Shown piece after piece: positions 17,070 through 25,071 of a stretch of DNA of 64,000 nt (its first letter is position 1; each line of letters starts with the position of its first letter). The DNA comes from Streptomyces achromogenes (lineage in GTDB: Bacteria > Actinomycetota > Actinomycetes > Streptomycetales > Streptomycetaceae): assembly GCF_030816715.1 (NCBI RefSeq), contig NZ_JAUSYH010000001.1:8990001-9054000 (forward strand). Direction: 5' to 3'. The notes under the pieces are model-generated. The model saw only the letters and a list, made by a program, of their open reading frames with translations, made no database searches and was not told the origin of the DNA. A program made the position numbers and the translations under genes.

Positions 17070-20000
17070 TCACATGTCGTCGGCGAGGCGTTCGGCCAGG
17101 GCCAGCACCTCCGGGTCGTGGGGCCACCGGTCGGCGAGCGCCCGCACGGCCGCCTGTCGCAGTCGCCAATCGGAGTCGTCGGCGGCCCGCTGACGCAGCA
17201 GCACCTCGGTGGCGGGGTCGTGGCGCCAGCCGCCGGCCAGCGCCTCGACCGCCGCGCGCCGGCTCGTCGCCTCGGTGCCGTCGGCGACGATGCCCCGCAG
17301 CAGCTCGCCGGTCGCCCGTTCCTCGCGCCAGCCCGCGGCCAGGAGGTGGATGACCCCAGCGCGCAGGAACTTGTCGGGGTCGTCGACGGCGAGCCGACGC
17401 AGCAGATCGCGGGTCCGCGAGATACGAAAGCCCAGGACGAGGGCCCGGACGGCAGCCGTGCGGACGTAGGAATCGGGATCCTTCACGGCCCGCTCACGAA
17501 GCAGTTCCTCGGTCGCGGGGTCGTCGCGAAGGCTCGCGCCCAGCATCCGTACCGCCGTCGTCCGTACGTACGTGGCATCCAGGCGGACCGCGAGTCTGGG
17601 CAGCAGCAGCCGGGTGTCCGGGTCGTCGCGCCATCCGGAGGTAAGGGCGAGAACAGCCATTTCGCGCGTCCTCGGCTCGCCCTCGCCGTCGGCGATGCGG
17701 CGCAGCACCGCTCCGGCCTCGGGGTCTCCCGGCCACAGAGAGCCGAGGGCCCACAGCGCGGCCTGCCGCACCGACTCGCTTGCCTGTGAGGCGGCGAGCC
17801 CGCACAGCCACGACAGCGTACGCGGATCATCGCGCCATCCCGTGGCCAGGACCCGCACGGCGGCCACGCGGACTTCCGCGTCCGGGTGTCCCTCGGCGCG
17901 CTCGCGCAGCAGCAGGGGAGTCCTCGCGTCGGCGCGGCGGTCGACGACGAGTGGCCCGAGTGCGGTGATGCGCAAATCCTCAGCCGGTGCGGGGTAGGAC
18001 GCGAGGGCAGCGTCAGGGCGGACGGGCCCGGGCCGCATCCGGTCGAGCGCCTGCTTCGCGGCGTCGCGCAGCCACCCCTCCTCAGCCTGACCGGCGGCGA
18101 CGTCCTCCAGCAGTTCCGCGGTCCGCGGGTCGTCGGGCCAGCCCTGGACCAGGACGGGAAACAGGTCAGCCCGCAGGTCCGGGTCCCGGTCGTGCGCGGC
18201 CCGCTCGCGGACGGCGGCCCCGGCGTCGGGGTCACCCGGCCAACCGGAAGCGAGGCACCGCACCGCGGTGAGGCGGACTTCGGGGTCCGGGTCATCGGCT
18301 GCGTACCGGCGTATCGCGTCGAACGTCTCGGGCTCGTCGCGCCAGCCGTTGACGAGTGCCCCCAAGGCTCCCCGGCGGAGGTAGGTGTCGTCGTCGCCGA
18401 GCCAGTGTCGCAGCGAGCGTGCGGCGGACGGGTCCGTGCGACGGGCCAGGGCGAACAACCGGACCCAGCCCTCCCTCATCTCTCCATCGGGGTCCGTCTC
18501 AGCGCATTCGCGCAGCAGTTCGGCCAGTCGCGGGTCATCGGGCCGTTCTTGGACGAGCGCGCGCAGGGCCTCCACCCTGGTGGCCGGCGTGGGGCCGAAG
18601 ACCGCCTGGCTGTAGAGGTGCTCGTAGAACTCCGGGTGGTCGCCCAGCAGCGCGGCGCCGACCTGTGCGGCCGGTGGTACCTCGAACCAGGCGAAGTTCT
18701 CCCCTTCCCGCATGACACTGAGGAACTGACCGCGCGCCAGGTACCAGTCGTAGTACTGCCGATGGACAGCGGGACAGCGTGTGCCGAGCCGGGCGACCAC
18801 GGGCGGCAGGGTTTGTTCCACCGCGAGCATCACCGGCGAACCAGCCTGTGCTCGTTCCGCGACCACGTGCTCGATCAGCGCGATCACCGCGCTGACGACG
18901 GCGGAGCATTGGGCAGGCAGTGCGCCGGGGTCGCGGACCTCACCGAGGCAGCGGGCGGCGAGCACGATGTGGTGGGGGATCTCGCGCGAAGACGCCCCGG
19001 ACAGGCGGACGAACCACAGCGGATCCGCCGCCAGGAGGTGGTCGACGATCCGTCCGGCGACCCGAGGTTCGACCATGCCCGCGGTGAGGACGAGGGGTTC
19101 GTGCCGGGAGGGGGCGTTCCAGTGCTCGCCGTACTCCTGGTGAACCAGTGCGTCCTCAGTCAGGCTGCGCTCCACGGTGAGCCGGTGGTGGAGATCCGCC
19201 GCGTCGAGGTATTCGAGCAGCGCGCGATGGAGGAATCCGTACATCGCGCCGCCGAAGTGACTGAGGATCCCGTTGCGTACGCGGAACTCCTCCAGCATCG
19301 CGCGGGTGAGCGCCGGCGAGCGATCGGGTGGGAGCTTGTCGCGCAGGTATCCGTCGAGCTCCGCGGTCAACTCCCCGTCCGTCAGGAGGTTTCCCGCCGT
19401 CCCGCCCGCCCCGGTCCGCATCCGATGGGCCACGCGGCGCAGCAGCTCCATCCGCTCGCCGGCGCGCAGGCGCCCCGCGTCCTCGGCCACCCGTTTGTCG
19501 CGCGCGAACCGGCCGGGGTCCCACTGGGCGATGAACGTGCTCACGGTCTGTTCGAGCACCGCGCGCCGGTCCCTCGGCAGATCCCGGTGTTCACCGCGAA
19601 GGGCCAGCAGGGTGAGCATCAGCGGGTTGCCCGCCAGCTCAGCCGCCGCCGGTGTGTCGTCGACGGCGGCCAGCAGCCGCTCCCGCAGACGGGCCGCCTC
19701 GGCGGGTTGTTCGGGGAAGGCCGAGCGGTACCAGCGGGTCACGAACGCGTCGATCCGCGCCCTGTCGAAGTCCCGCAGTACATGCACGCGAAAGCCCTCG
19801 CGTTCGAGTACGGCGTGCTGGTAGTCGACGATCCGGGACGTCACCACGAGGCGGGCGCTCGGGTAGCGTTCCGCGAGCCCCGCGATCTCGCCGGTGACCT
19901 CCTCGCGCAGCCGTGGGTCGAAGACCTCGTCGAGCCCGTCGAAGATCAGTACCGCGCGGCCACCGGTACGCAGGTACGCGTCCAGCACGTCCTTCGGCAG

Positions 20001-20894
20001 TCCGGGCCCTTGGGTGTGGTGGAGGCGGTCGACGAGGTCGAGGAGTGTGCCGGTGCGCCACTGCGGGTCGGCGTACGCGCCGAGCTCCACCAGGAGCGGC
20101 AACGCCCCCGCGAGCGGCGCGAGATCCGCGTCCACCTCATGATCTTTGTCCATCGCGTCCGCGAGCGTCAGCGCGAGGTAGCGAGCCAGTGTCGACTTGC
20201 CGTGGCCCGGATCGCCGAGCAGCACGATCCGGCGCGCGTCTTCTTGGGCCAGTACCTGGAAGACGGGGCGGGTCCGGCCGTCGTCCAGCGGCCAACGGTC
20301 GGAGGCCGATGCGTCGGCGCGGCGGGCCGACGGTGCGCCCAGCCCCCCACCCTGCGTCGGCGTCTCCGGACGAACGGCCGGGGCGACGAACACGTCGGTC
20401 AACCGGAGTGGATCGGAGCGGACCGGCGAATGCGGGGAGGCGGCGACGGCGAGGTGTACGTGCCGTCGCCGCAGTTGGGCGAAGTACGTCTTGCGCGCGG
20501 CGTCGAAGCCGGCCGGCGCGGGGCGGGCGCGGCGTGCGGAAACGGCATCCTTGTACCAGCGTCTCCACTGATCCTCATCGCCCAGCGCCGCGTTCTCCGG
20601 CCCAAATCCCTTTGCGTCCCTCGCCCGCTTGATCAAGTTTTTCAGCACGGGACTGAATGTGTTCCAACTCCCCGGGTGGTGGCCGCTGGCTCTCATCCAG
20701 TCGCTGATAACACTCCTGCTCAAAGTCTTCTCGCTGTCGGTGCCCCCCGACTTTTTTGCCACCGCTGTCAGGTCGGCGCGTCTGGCGGCTTTCGCCACCG
20801 CTGTCAGGTCGGGGTGTCCGGCGGCTTCGTGCAAATCCCGAAGCTGCTTGATGAACGCCAGCCGTTCCGCGCTCGGGACACTTCCACCTGCCAT
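17070..20894 (-). CDS. NACHT ATPase with C-terminal HEAT repeats (bacterial NLR-like)
   Basis: A 1,274-residue protein. The ATG at 20894 is chosen because GGAGGGGGAG precedes it. Residues about 5-110 form a small helical/HTH-like head (ERLAFIKQLRDLHEAAGHP, SRSVISDWMRASGHHPGSW). The NACHT/STAND ATPase follows from about 210: Walker A GDPGHGKST, Walker B AVLIFDGLDEV, sensor RLVVTSRIVDY and GNPLMLTLLALRG. From about 790 to the end lie roughly 13 regular HEAT-type repeats of about 33 residues built on GWxDDPxTxxLLRxxAxxDxDxxVRxAAVRALA. By analogy with bNACHT and Avs proteins, the repeats would sense a ligand and the head signal upon oligomerisation; this is inferred. Divergent from it is a two-helix membrane protein gene. 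Confidence 0.85.
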   Translation of the reverse strand: MAGGSVPSAERLAFIKQLRDLHEAAGHPDLTAVAKAARRADLTAVAKKSGGTDSEKTLSRSVISDWMRASGHHPGSWNTFSPVLKNLIKRARDAKGFGPENAALGDEDQWRRWYKDAVSARRARPAPAGFDAARKTYFAQLRRRHVHLAVAASPHSPVRSDPLRLTDVFVAPAVRPETPTQGGGLGAPSARRADASASDRWPLDDGRTRPVFQVLAQEDARRIVLLGDPGHGKSTLARYLALTLADAMDKDHEVDADLAPLAGALPLLVELGAYADPQWRTGTLLDLVDRLHHTQGPGLPKDVLDAYLRTGGRAVLIFDGLDEVFDPRLREEVTGEIAGLAERYPSARLVVTSRIVDYQHAVLEREGFRVHVLRDFDRARIDAFVTRWYRSAFPEQPAEAARLRERLLAAVDDTPAAAELAGNPLMLTLLALRGEHRDLPRDRRAVLEQTVSTFIAQWDPGRFARDKRVAEDAGRLRAGERMELLRRVAHRMRTGAGGTAGNLLTDGELTAELDGYLRDKLPPDRSPALTRAMLEEFRVRNGILSHFGGAMYGFLHRALLEYLDAADLHHRLTVERSLTEDALVHQEYGEHWNAPSRHEPLVLTAGMVEPRVAGRIVDHLLAADPLWFVRLSGASSREIPHHIVLAARCLGEVRDPGALPAQCSAVVSAVIALIEHVVAERAQAGSPVMLAVEQTLPPVVARLGTRCPAVHRQYYDWYLARGQFLSVMREGENFAWFEVPPAAQVGAALLGDHPEFYEHLYSQAVFGPTPATRVEALRALVQERPDDPRLAELLRECAETDPDGEMREGWVRLFALARRTDPSAARSLRHWLGDDDTYLRRGALGALVNGWRDEPETFDAIRRYAADDPDPEVRLTAVRCLASGWPGDPDAGAAVRERAAHDRDPDLRADLFPVLVQGWPDDPRTAELLEDVAAGQAEEGWLRDAAKQALDRMRPGPVRPDAALASYPAPAEDLRITALGPLVVDRRADARTPLLLRERAEGHPDAEVRVAAVRVLATGWRDDPRTLSWLCGLAASQASESVRQAALWALGSLWPGDPEAGAVLRRIADGEGEPRTREMAVLALTSGWRDDPDTRLLLPRLAVRLDATYVRTTAVRMLGASLRDDPATEELLRERAVKDPDSYVRTAAVRALVLGFRISRTRDLLRRLAVDDPDKFLRAGVIHLLAAGWREERATGELLRGIVADGTEATSRRAAVEALAGGWRHDPATEVLLRQRAADDSDWRLRQAAVRALADRWPHDPEVLALAERLADDM

Positions 20895-21091
20895 GAGACT
20901 CCCCCTCCGGCGCGTCCTGCCGTCCGGTCCGGTCCGGTCCCGTCCGGGCCGGACAACTCGCAGAATCTGATCTGACCTGCGCTTTTGCACGGGTCGAGGT
21001 GAGCGGTCGCCGGCGGGGCGGCCTTGTTGCTGCTGAACTCAGGCGAGACCGACTGCCGAGTACTTCTCCGATCGAGGAAAAGGAGTCTTCC

Positions 21092-21298
21092 ATGAGCACC
21101 GCGATGATCACCCTGCTTTTCGGAATCTGCTTCGCCCTTTTGGCGTCCGCCCTGTTCGCGGCCGTCGTCGGCTTGGCGGCCCGCATAGGAGGAGCGAGTC
21201 CCGCCTCGGCCTTTTCCCGGGCTGGTGACGCATTCACCAAAGCCCTGAATCTCACGCTGCTGATCATCGGCCTCGTCGTCACCGTCGCCGCCCGTTGA
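21092..21298 (+). CDS. Small two-helix membrane protein
   Basis: A 68-residue protein with two hydrophobic helices (ITLLFGICFALLASALFAAV at 6-25 and LTLLIIGLVVTVA near the end) joined by a short loop, ASPASAFSRAGDAFTKALN. GAAAAGGAG lies eight bases before the ATG at 21092. It is divergent from the NACHT gene with 197 bases between starts. Its role is unknown; a membrane effector or partner for the NACHT protein is one guess, but similar small proteins also occur alone. Confidence 0.6.
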   Translation: MSTAMITLLFGICFALLASALFAAVVGLAARIGGASPASAFSRAGDAFTKALNLTLLIIGLVVTVAAR

Positions 21299-21310
21299 GG
21301 CAGCGGCGGT

Positions 21311-21985
21311 TCACCCCTGCTCGTCGCCCAGGAAGAGCGGCCGGCGGTGGGCGCCGTAGATGGACATGGTGTCGTGCATCTCGATGTCCCGCGCCGGCCG
21401 CGCGAGCCGGAGGCCGGGGAAGCGCCGGAACAAGTTCCTTGAGGGCGGTCTGCATCTCCAGGTGCGCGAGCTGCTGGCCCGTGCGCTGGTGGATGCCGAA
21501 GCAGAAGCCCAACTGCCCCTGCGCGGCCGGGTTGGCGATGTCGAGGGTGTCCGGGTCGGGGAAGCGGTGGGCGTCGCGGTTGGCGGCGACCAGGGACACC
21601 GTCACCGCCTCACCGGCCCTGATCACCTATCCGGCCAGCTCGACGTCCTCCAGGGCGGCCCGGGTGGGGCCCGCGTGGATGATGGTCTGGTGCCGCATGA
21701 ACTTTTCCACGGCGTGCTCGGCGAGCGAGGGGTCGGTCAGGAACCGGGCCAGCTGGCCCGGGAGTTCGAGGAGGGTGAAGACGCCCAGGGAGGGCATGTT
21801 GGCGGTCGTCTCGTGGCCCGCGACGAGCAGCGCGATCCCCATGAAGGTCACTTCGTCGTCCGTGAGGTCGCAGCCCGTGAGGTAGCTGAGCAGGTCGTCG
21901 GCGGGCGCGACGCGCTTGCTGAGGACCAGCCGGCGCAGGCGGCCGGCTCCACACCGAAGGACTCGCGGCGCTGACCCGATGGTGG
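21311..21985 (-). pseudogene. Cytochrome P450, C-terminal half, multiply inactivated
   Basis: The I-helix is intact (GIALLVAGHETTANMPSLGV), followed by FMRHQTIIHAGPTRAALEDV. An in-frame TAG then interrupts ELAG-VIRAGEAVTVSL where Gln is expected. The heme loop reads GQLGFCFGIHQRTGQQLAHL, so the cysteine that ligates heme (family F-G-x-G-x-H-x-C-x-G) is Arg. A frameshift near 21435 moves the last part (FPGLRLARPARDIEMHD, then GDEQG, stop 21311-21313). The N-terminal half is missing. It is clearly non-functional. Confidence 0.9.
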
Positions 21986-22003
21986 CCACCGCCGGCCTCC
22001 ACC

Positions 22004-22153
22004 CACCCGACGATTCTGCTCGGCCTGGAGTTCGACGCGGAGATGGCCCGCCGGCGCGCCGTCGCCGGCGGTCTGCCCGAGGACGAAGAGCCCTATGTCC
22101 TGCCCCGCGACACCCGTGCGTGGAGCGAGGAAGACCGGCGCCGCCTCGAATGA
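22004..22153 (+). pseudogene. Unidentified C-terminal gene fragment
   Basis: A frame without a start reads ILLGLEFDAEMARRRAVAGG, then LPEDEEPYVLPRDTRAWSEE and DRRRLE before TGA at 22151-22153. The strong acidic/basic alternation and codon use look like a true protein end. The family is not recognised and its front was lost at the P450 relic. Confidence 0.35.
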
Positions 22154-22208
22154 GGTAGTTGCCGAGGTCGTCGAGTTAGGCGCTGCTCAGACCGGGAAGC
22201 CGCAGCTC

Positions 22209-22754
22209 ATGAGAGTGCTGGCGGATCTTCGTGAGGGTGATCACCGCTTGACGCGGTGGGTGGCGTCGTGGCCGTCGACCTGCGTACGGCGGGTTCTGCC
22301 GGCGGTGGAGGAGACGGCCGAGCACACCAAGCTGTGGTGGGGCTGCGCTGTGGCCTTGTCCGCCGTCGGGTGGCGGGGGCGTAGGGCTGCGGCCAGCGGT
22401 CTGGCGAGCATGGCCGTGGCAGAAGTCGCCTCCAACTGTGTCCTCAAGCAGATATGGCACCGGCGCCGACCGCCGAAGGAATGGATCTCGCACGAGGAGG
22501 TCGATGACCGCCCCGACTCCTCGTCCTTCCCGTCCGGGCACACCGCCGCGGGCGTGGCGTTCAGCGCCTCAGTGGCGGCGGTGTGGCCGTGGGCGGGCGC
22601 GGTGTGTGCGGTGCCCGCCGTCATGGTGGCCGTCGAACGCGTGCACACGGGCGCCCACTACCCCTCCGACGTCGCCGTCGGCGCCGCGACGGGTCTGGCC
22701 GCGGCCACCTTGGTACATCGTGCTCCCCGACTGGCCCGGCGCTTGCTGCTGTGA
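22209..22754 (+). CDS. PAP2-superfamily phosphatase
   Basis: A 181-residue membrane protein of the PAP2/acid phosphatase superfamily. The three motifs are present: KQIWHRRRPPKE (K-x6-RP), FPSGHTAAG (PSGH), and ERVHTGAHYPSDV (xR-x5-H-x3-D). It probably dephosphorylates a lipid phosphate, such as undecaprenyl pyrophosphate or phosphatidate. The ATG at 22209 gives the usual N-terminus (MRVLADLREGDHRLTRWVA); longer in-frame starts reach 22095. It opens a same-strand envelope cluster with the holin-like, DUF3618 and DUF4235 genes. Confidence 0.85.
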   Translation: MRVLADLREGDHRLTRWVASWPSTCVRRVLPAVEETAEHTKLWWGCAVALSAVGWRGRRAAASGLASMAVAEVASNCVLKQIWHRRRPPKEWISHEEVDDRPDSSSFPSGHTAAGVAFSASVAAVWPWAGAVCAVPAVMVAVERVHTGAHYPSDVAVGAATGLAAATLVHRAPRLARRLLL

Positions 22755-22909
22755 CAGCCACAAGCCACCGAAACCGCAGGTCCCCTGGATGGTTATGTCC
22801 GCTCCCGGGTACCCGTGGCACTGCCATGCCTCGGTCCACGGCACACGGGCCGACGCCTCCGTCCAGGGCAAGGACTACTACCGGCAGCTGAGAAAGGCGG
22901 CAATCCATC

Positions 22910-23329
22910 ATGAGTACGCAGGATTCCCACCGCGTCCCGAGCGGCTCGCAGGAGCCGGTGGGCGATCTGGTCCAGCGGGCCTCCCAGCAGCTGACGGAGC
23001 TGGTGCGCGGGGAGATGCGGCTGGCGCAGGCGGAGATGAAGGAGAAGGGCAAGCGGTACGGCAAGGGCGGGGGCCTGTTCGGCGGGGCCGGTCTTGTCGG
23101 CTTCCTGACGCTGCAGGCCCTGGTCGCCACCGCCATCGCGGCGCTGGCTGTTCCGCTCCCGGTGTGGGCCGCAGCCCTGGTCGTCACCGCCGTTCTCGGT
23201 GTGATCACCGCCGTGCTGGCCCTGACGGGCAAGAAGGAGGTCAGCCAGGCGGCACCGCCAGCGCCGCAGCAGACCATCGACAGCGTCAAGGCCGATGTGG
23301 CCGAGATCAAGGAGAGTGCAAAGCGATGA
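22910..23329 (+). CDS. Holin-like (Actinobacterial Holin-X) membrane protein
   Basis: A 139-residue protein with a charged amphipathic head (DLVQRASQQLTELVRGEMRL, AQAEMKEKGKRYGKGG), then two membrane helices (GAGLVGFLTLQALVATAIAA and VWAAALVVTAVLGVITAVLA) and a short polar tail. This is the phage_holin_3_6/Holin-X layout seen in actinobacterial stress-envelope clusters. Despite the name, its role is more likely in envelope organisation than lysis. Its stop overlaps the next start (ATGA at 23326-23329), showing translational coupling to the DUF3618 gene. Confidence 0.85.
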   Translation: MSTQDSHRVPSGSQEPVGDLVQRASQQLTELVRGEMRLAQAEMKEKGKRYGKGGGLFGGAGLVGFLTLQALVATAIAALAVPLPVWAAALVVTAVLGVITAVLALTGKKEVSQAAPPAPQQTIDSVKADVAEIKESAKR

Positions 23330-23817
23330 CCCAGTCGCCCCCCGACGAGCCCACCGCCTCCAGCACCGAGCAGTTGCGCGAGCAGGTCGAGCAGACCCGC
23401 CAGGAGCTGGGGGAGACGGTCGAGAGCCTGGCAGCCAAGACGGACGTCAAGGCCCGCGCGCAGGAGAAGGCGACCGCACTGAAGGAACAGGCGGGCGTGT
23501 TGACGGAGCAGGCGGGCGCCAAGGCCGCGGAGCTGGCCGGGCAGGTCAAGGTGAAGGCTGCCGAGGCTGCGCACCTGATGCAGGACAAGCTGCCCGACCC
23601 GGTCAAGGACAAGGCCACCGCGGCCGCCGAGCAGGTGAAGGCCAAGGCCGGGCAGGTCGGTCGGGTGTGGCAGGACAAGACACCCGAACCGGTCCGCGCC
23701 AAGGCCCATCAGGGCGCCGAGGCCGCCCGCGACAACCGCACCGTGCTGATCGTGGCCGGCGGCGTGGCGGTGGCCACGTGGCTGCTGCTGCGCCGCCGTG
23801 GCAGGAGGGAGCCGTGA
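23326..23817 (+). CDS. DUF3618 membrane-anchored coiled-coil protein
   Basis: A 163-residue protein. The start region STEQLREQVEQTRQELGETV is the DUF3618 signature, followed by VESLAAKTDVKARAQEKA. A long helical, Lys/Ala/Glu-rich region (EQAGAKAAELAGQVKVKAAE and relatives) then leads to a single C-terminal membrane helix (TVLIVAGGVAVATWLLLRRR). It is probably anchored in the membrane with the coiled coil in the cytosol. It is coupled to the holin-like gene by a four-base overlap, and the next gene overlaps its end in turn. Confidence 0.85.
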   Translation: MTQSPPDEPTASSTEQLREQVEQTRQELGETVESLAAKTDVKARAQEKATALKEQAGVLTEQAGAKAAELAGQVKVKAAEAAHLMQDKLPDPVKDKATAAAEQVKAKAGQVGRVWQDKTPEPVRAKAHQGAEAARDNRTVLIVAGGVAVATWLLLRRRGRREP

Positions 23818-24079
23818 AGGCATCGAGAATCGCCTAAAAGCCGGTCGGTCTGGCGCGGCGCGCTCAGCGGGTGTGCTGGCCGGCGGGCTGTTCAAGCAGA
23901 TGGGGAAGAAGCTCGGCCATCACGAGGACGCCCCGGACGCCACCGACGAGGACCGCACCTGGCATGAGGTCCTGCGTGCCGCAATCCTGCAGGGCGCGGT
24001 CTTCGCCGGGGTCAAGGCCGCCGTCGACCGGGCAGGAGCCGCCGGCACCCGCCGCCTGACCGGAACCTGGCCCGGCTGA
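23814..24079 (+). pseudogene. DUF4235 membrane protein, 5' end damaged
   Basis: The expected start is the GTG at 23814, overlapping the DUF3618 stop (KASRIA), but codon 8 is TAA (where Tyr is expected before KPVGLA) and the frame then shifts by one base near 23865. The rest is a good DUF4235 match: GVLAGGLFKQMGKKLGHHED, DEDRTWHEVLRAAILQGAVF and AGVKAAVDRAGAAGTRRLTG. A substitute start exists at an ATG at 23798 inside the upstream gene, which would give 93 residues with an altered head. Whether that product is made is unclear. Confidence 0.65.
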
Positions 24080-24166
24080 TCCACCTGTCGGCGGGCACCC
24101 CCTCCCGGGTGCCGCGCACCGCCGGACGTAGCCCCCGCATCTGGCCCGCGACGGTGAGAGGAAACC

Positions 24167-24445
24167 GTGACCGCACACCGCTCATTGGCCGCTCTCACCG
24201 CCGCGGCCGTCACCGCAGCAGTGTTGCTGGCCCGGTGGTGGGTGAGCTCCCGCCCCAGCGCCAACAGTGCCCCCCGACACGAAACCGGCCCCGCCGAAGA
24301 CGACCGGATCAGCGAACTCCACCCTGCGCTACTGGACTCCGCCTCCAACCACGCGCTGCGTGAGGCTGAAGAACTCCTCAGCCGGCAATGGAACCGGCTG
24401 TGGTCGCTCTATCCACGTCACCCCGACGACACCACGCCCCACTGA
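24167..24445 (+). CDS. Small membrane-anchored hypothetical protein
   Basis: A 92-residue protein starting at GTG 24167 with GAGAGGAAACC upstream. One N-terminal membrane helix (RSLAALTAAAVTAAVLLARW) is followed by a polar helical domain (DDRISELHPALLDSASNHAL, REAEELLSRQWNRLWSLY). The family is not recognised. It follows the DUF4235 gene on the same strand and looks like the last member of the envelope cluster. Confidence 0.6.
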   Translation: MTAHRSLAALTAAAVTAAVLLARWWVSSRPSANSAPRHETGPAEDDRISELHPALLDSASNHALREAEELLSRQWNRLWSLYPRHPDDTTPH

Positions 24446-25071
24446 CACCAGCAGATGGTGGCAGGGGCCGCTCACATCGCGTCGAACCCGCCACACGGCT
24501 CTCACTTACAGCAGCGCCGGACACCCGTCCCCCCGTCCTGGTGCGCCCCGACGGCACCTGCGAGCGGCTGATCATGCGCTATCGGAGGCGGGCAGCCTGA
24601 CGGGCTGGTTCCCGGGTGAGGCGCCGGTCTTCACCATGGTGACGCCCGCCCGTCGAGAGGCTCGGTGACCGGCGGTGGCTGCCGCACCTGGTCAGGCAGC
24701 GTCGGCGGCACGCCGGTGCCCACAGTCGTTGCCGGCCGACTCCGCCTTGAACCCGGGCGCGGGACGAGGGACAGGTGGCGTTTGGTCCTGACATGCCGCG
24801 CGGGCCGCGGGGGTGCCGGCTGCCTGAGCAGCCACTCCTCACAGCGTCCCAACGCCATCACCAGGCACAGCAGCCCCGGGGGGCAGCAGGAAGACGGCGA
24901 AGACCACGACAGCTCCTCGTGATGGACGGCTCCTTCCGTTCGGGTAGCCCTGCTCGGCCGAACGGAAAGCCTGGTCGCGCGGTGTGGCGGCCATGTGTGG
25001 ACGGCATGCCTGGCGGCTGGCTGTCGATAGACGGCAGGCATGCATTCGCCGCAGCGGTGCATGCGTGAAGG
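24446..25071. other. Gap with a probable broken small membrane gene
   Basis: On the minus strand a GTG at 24907, preceded by GAGGAG, opens VVFAVFLLPPG. A C6G4 run near 24877-24887 then shifts the frame to LLCLVMALGRCEEWLLRQPA, then PPRPARHVRTKRHLSLVPRP, stop near 24631. This matches the pattern of small one-helix Streptomyces proteins but is broken as written. Nothing else convincing is seen. Confidence 0.4.

Noticed and set aside
17886..20975. A 1,029-codon open frame on the plus strand opposite the NACHT gene
   Set aside because: It has no ribosome site or recognisable domain, and its composition is what a complement of high-GC codons gives. The NACHT frame carries clear motifs.
22910..23329. 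Holin-like gene as evidence for a prophage
   Set aside because: It is coupled to DUF3618 and DUF4235 genes in the usual actinobacterial envelope cluster, and no phage structural genes are near.
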